Source: PCC-6406 sp964353225
GTDB lineage: Bacteria; Cyanobacteriota; Cyanobacteriia; Phormidesmidales; Phormidesmidaceae
Length of the DNA stretch: 6,825 nucleotides
Direction: 5' to 3'
Assembly: GCA_964353225.1 (NCBI GenBank)
Contig: CAYGVA010000226.1
Span: forward strand, 1 to 6,825
Shown: positions 5,642-6,825 of the stretch, one piece after another
Position numbering within the stretch: the first letter of the stretch is position 1
How the letters are laid out: the number at the start of each line of letters is the position of its first letter
Program-made: the position numbers and the translations under genes
Notes under the pieces: model-generated
What the model was told of the DNA's origin: nothing
Seen by the model: the letters and a program-made list of their open reading frames with translations, nothing else
Databases searched by the model: none

Positions 5642-6825
5642 ATGACGGCCACCCTTCCCACCCTCTCCAGCCAATACGATCCATCGGTCACCGAAGATAA
5701 GTGGCAACAGACTTGGGAGGCCCGCCATGTGTTCAAGGCTGATCCCGATCACCCTGGGGAGCCCTTCTGCGTCGTCATTCCTCCGCCCAATGTCACGGGT
5801 AGCCTGCACATGGGCCATGCCTTTGAAAGTGCCCTCATCGATACCCTGGTGCGGTATCAGCGCATGCGAGGCCGTAATACCCTCTGGCTGCCCGGCACCG
5901 ACCACGCCAGCATTGCGGTGCAGACCATCCTAGAAAAGCAATTCAAAGCCCAGGGCAAAACCCGTGAATCGGTGGGGCGTGAGACCTTTCTGGAACGGGC
6001 CTGGGAATGGAAGGAAGAATCCGGCGGCACCATCGTCAATCAGCTCCGTAAGCTAGGGGTATCTGTGGATTGGAGCCGAGAGCGCTTCACCATGGACGCG
6101 GGTTTGTCCCAAGCGGTGCTCACGGCCTTTAACCGCCTCTACCAAGAAGGCTTGATTTATCGGGGTAATTACCTGGTGAACTGGTGCCCCGCCAGCCAGT
6201 CAGCGGTGTCTGACCTGGAGGTGGAGCCCACGGAAGTGGACGGTCACCTGTGGCATTTTCGCTATCCCCTCACCGATGGGTCGGGCTATCTAGAAGTGGC
6301 CACCACCCGCCCCGAAACGATGTTGGGGGATACGGCGGTGGCGGTCAATCCTGCGGACGATCGCTACACCCATCTGGTAGGGCAAACCCTGACCTTGCCG
6401 ATTACGGGGCGTGAGATCCCAGTGATTGCCGATGACTATGTGGATCGCGAATTTGGGACTGGCTGCGTAAAAGTCACCCCTGCCCATGACCCCAATGACT
6501 TTGCCATGGGCCAGCGCCATGATCTGCCCCTAATCACCGTCATGAATAAAGACGGCACGATGAATGGTAACGCCGGTGACTTTGAAGGGTTAGACCGCTT
6601 CGACGCGCGCAAGGCCGTGATTGCCCGCCTAGACACAGAAGGGTTCTTGGTCAAAACCGAGGACTACCGTCACACGGTGCCCTATAGCGATCGCGGCAAG
6701 GTGCCCGTTGAGCCGCTGCTCTCCACCCAATGGTTTGTCAAAATCAAGCCCCTGGCCGACAAAGCCCTCGATGCCCTCGACAACCATCAGTCCCCCCGGT
6801 TTGAGCCGGAGCGCTGGACCAAGGT
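5642..6825 (+). CDS. valS: Valyl-tRNA synthetase, 5' part; gene runs off the right edge
   Basis: A class I aminoacyl-tRNA synthetase that charges tRNA(Val). 394 complete codons are open to the window end, roughly the first 40-45% of a typical ~900-aa ValRS. The N-terminus shows CVVIPPPNVTGSLHMGHA, with HMGH (56-59) as the HIGH signature that binds ATP. LWLPGTDHASIAVQ (about 85-98) is characteristic of ValRS. LVNWCPASQSAVSDLEVE leads into the CP1 editing domain, which carries ATTRPETMLGD (220-230) and GCVKVTPAHDPNDF (274-287); these clear mischarged Thr-tRNA(Val). The DxLxxxF-like segment, KMSKS loop and anticodon-binding domain lie beyond the window. ATG 5642 is the only reasonable start: an in-frame TAG sits at 5615-5617. 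No clear Shine-Dalgarno precedes it. Divergent from the SUMF1-like gene, so promoters for both should lie in 5437-5641. Confidence 0.97.
   Translation, partial: MTATLPTLSSQYDPSVTEDKWQQTWEARHVFKADPDHPGEPFCVVIPPPNVTGSLHMGHAFESALIDTLVRYQRMRGRNTLWLPGTDHASIAVQTILEKQFKAQGKTRESVGRETFLERAWEWKEESGGTIVNQLRKLGVSVDWSRERFTMDAGLSQAVLTAFNRLYQEGLIYRGNYLVNWCPASQSAVSDLEVEPTEVDGHLWHFRYPLTDGSGYLEVATTRPETMLGDTAVAVNPADDRYTHLVGQTLTLPITGREIPVIADDYVDREFGTGCVKVTPAHDPNDFAMGQRHDLPLITVMNKDGTMNGNAGDFEGLDRFDARKAVIARLDTEGFLVKTEDYRHTVPYSDRGKVPVEPLLSTQWFVKIKPLADKALDALDNHQSPRFEPERWTK

Overview
The window looks like ordinary chromosome of a cyanobacterium. The evidence is six full HIP1 octamers (GCGATCGC), a GC-rich coding style, an FtsH of the cyanobacterial FtsH3 type, and a fold-type IV PLP enzyme and a SUMF1-domain protein of the kinds usual in cyanobacteria. 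A Leptolyngbya-like filamentous lineage is possible, but the sequence does not fix the genus. No tRNA, rRNA, CRISPR array, insertion sequence or phage gene was seen.

Layout, left to right. (1) The 3' part of a plus-strand gene for a haem-oxygenase-like, probably diiron or iron-redox, protein; its 5' end lies outside the window. (2) A minus-strand HAD-IIA phosphatase of the LHPP/NagD kind, convergent with gene 1. (3) A divergent plus-strand fold-type IV PLP enzyme, best read as aminodeoxychorismate lyase (PabC, folate pathway). (4) After a 132-nt leader with an AT-rich palindrome, a complete plus-strand ftsH with all catalytic motifs. (5) A perfect 26-nt palindrome that probably terminates transcription from both sides. 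(6) A minus-strand SUMF1 / formylglycine-generating-enzyme-like gene. (7) The divergent 5' part of valS (valyl-tRNA synthetase), running off the right edge.

These genes do not form one operon: directions alternate (+ - + + - +) and their functions are mostly unrelated (folate synthesis, membrane proteolysis, tRNA charging, phosphatase, redox).

The item most worth a second look is the C-terminus of the SUMF1-like gene. It lacks the first catalytic cysteine of true formylglycine-generating enzymes, and its last ~110 coding bases resemble the variable region of cyanobacterial diversity-generating-retroelement (DGR) targets, with a strong palindrome just beyond the stop. No reverse transcriptase or template repeat is in the window, so this is only a hypothesis to test against the rest of the genome.
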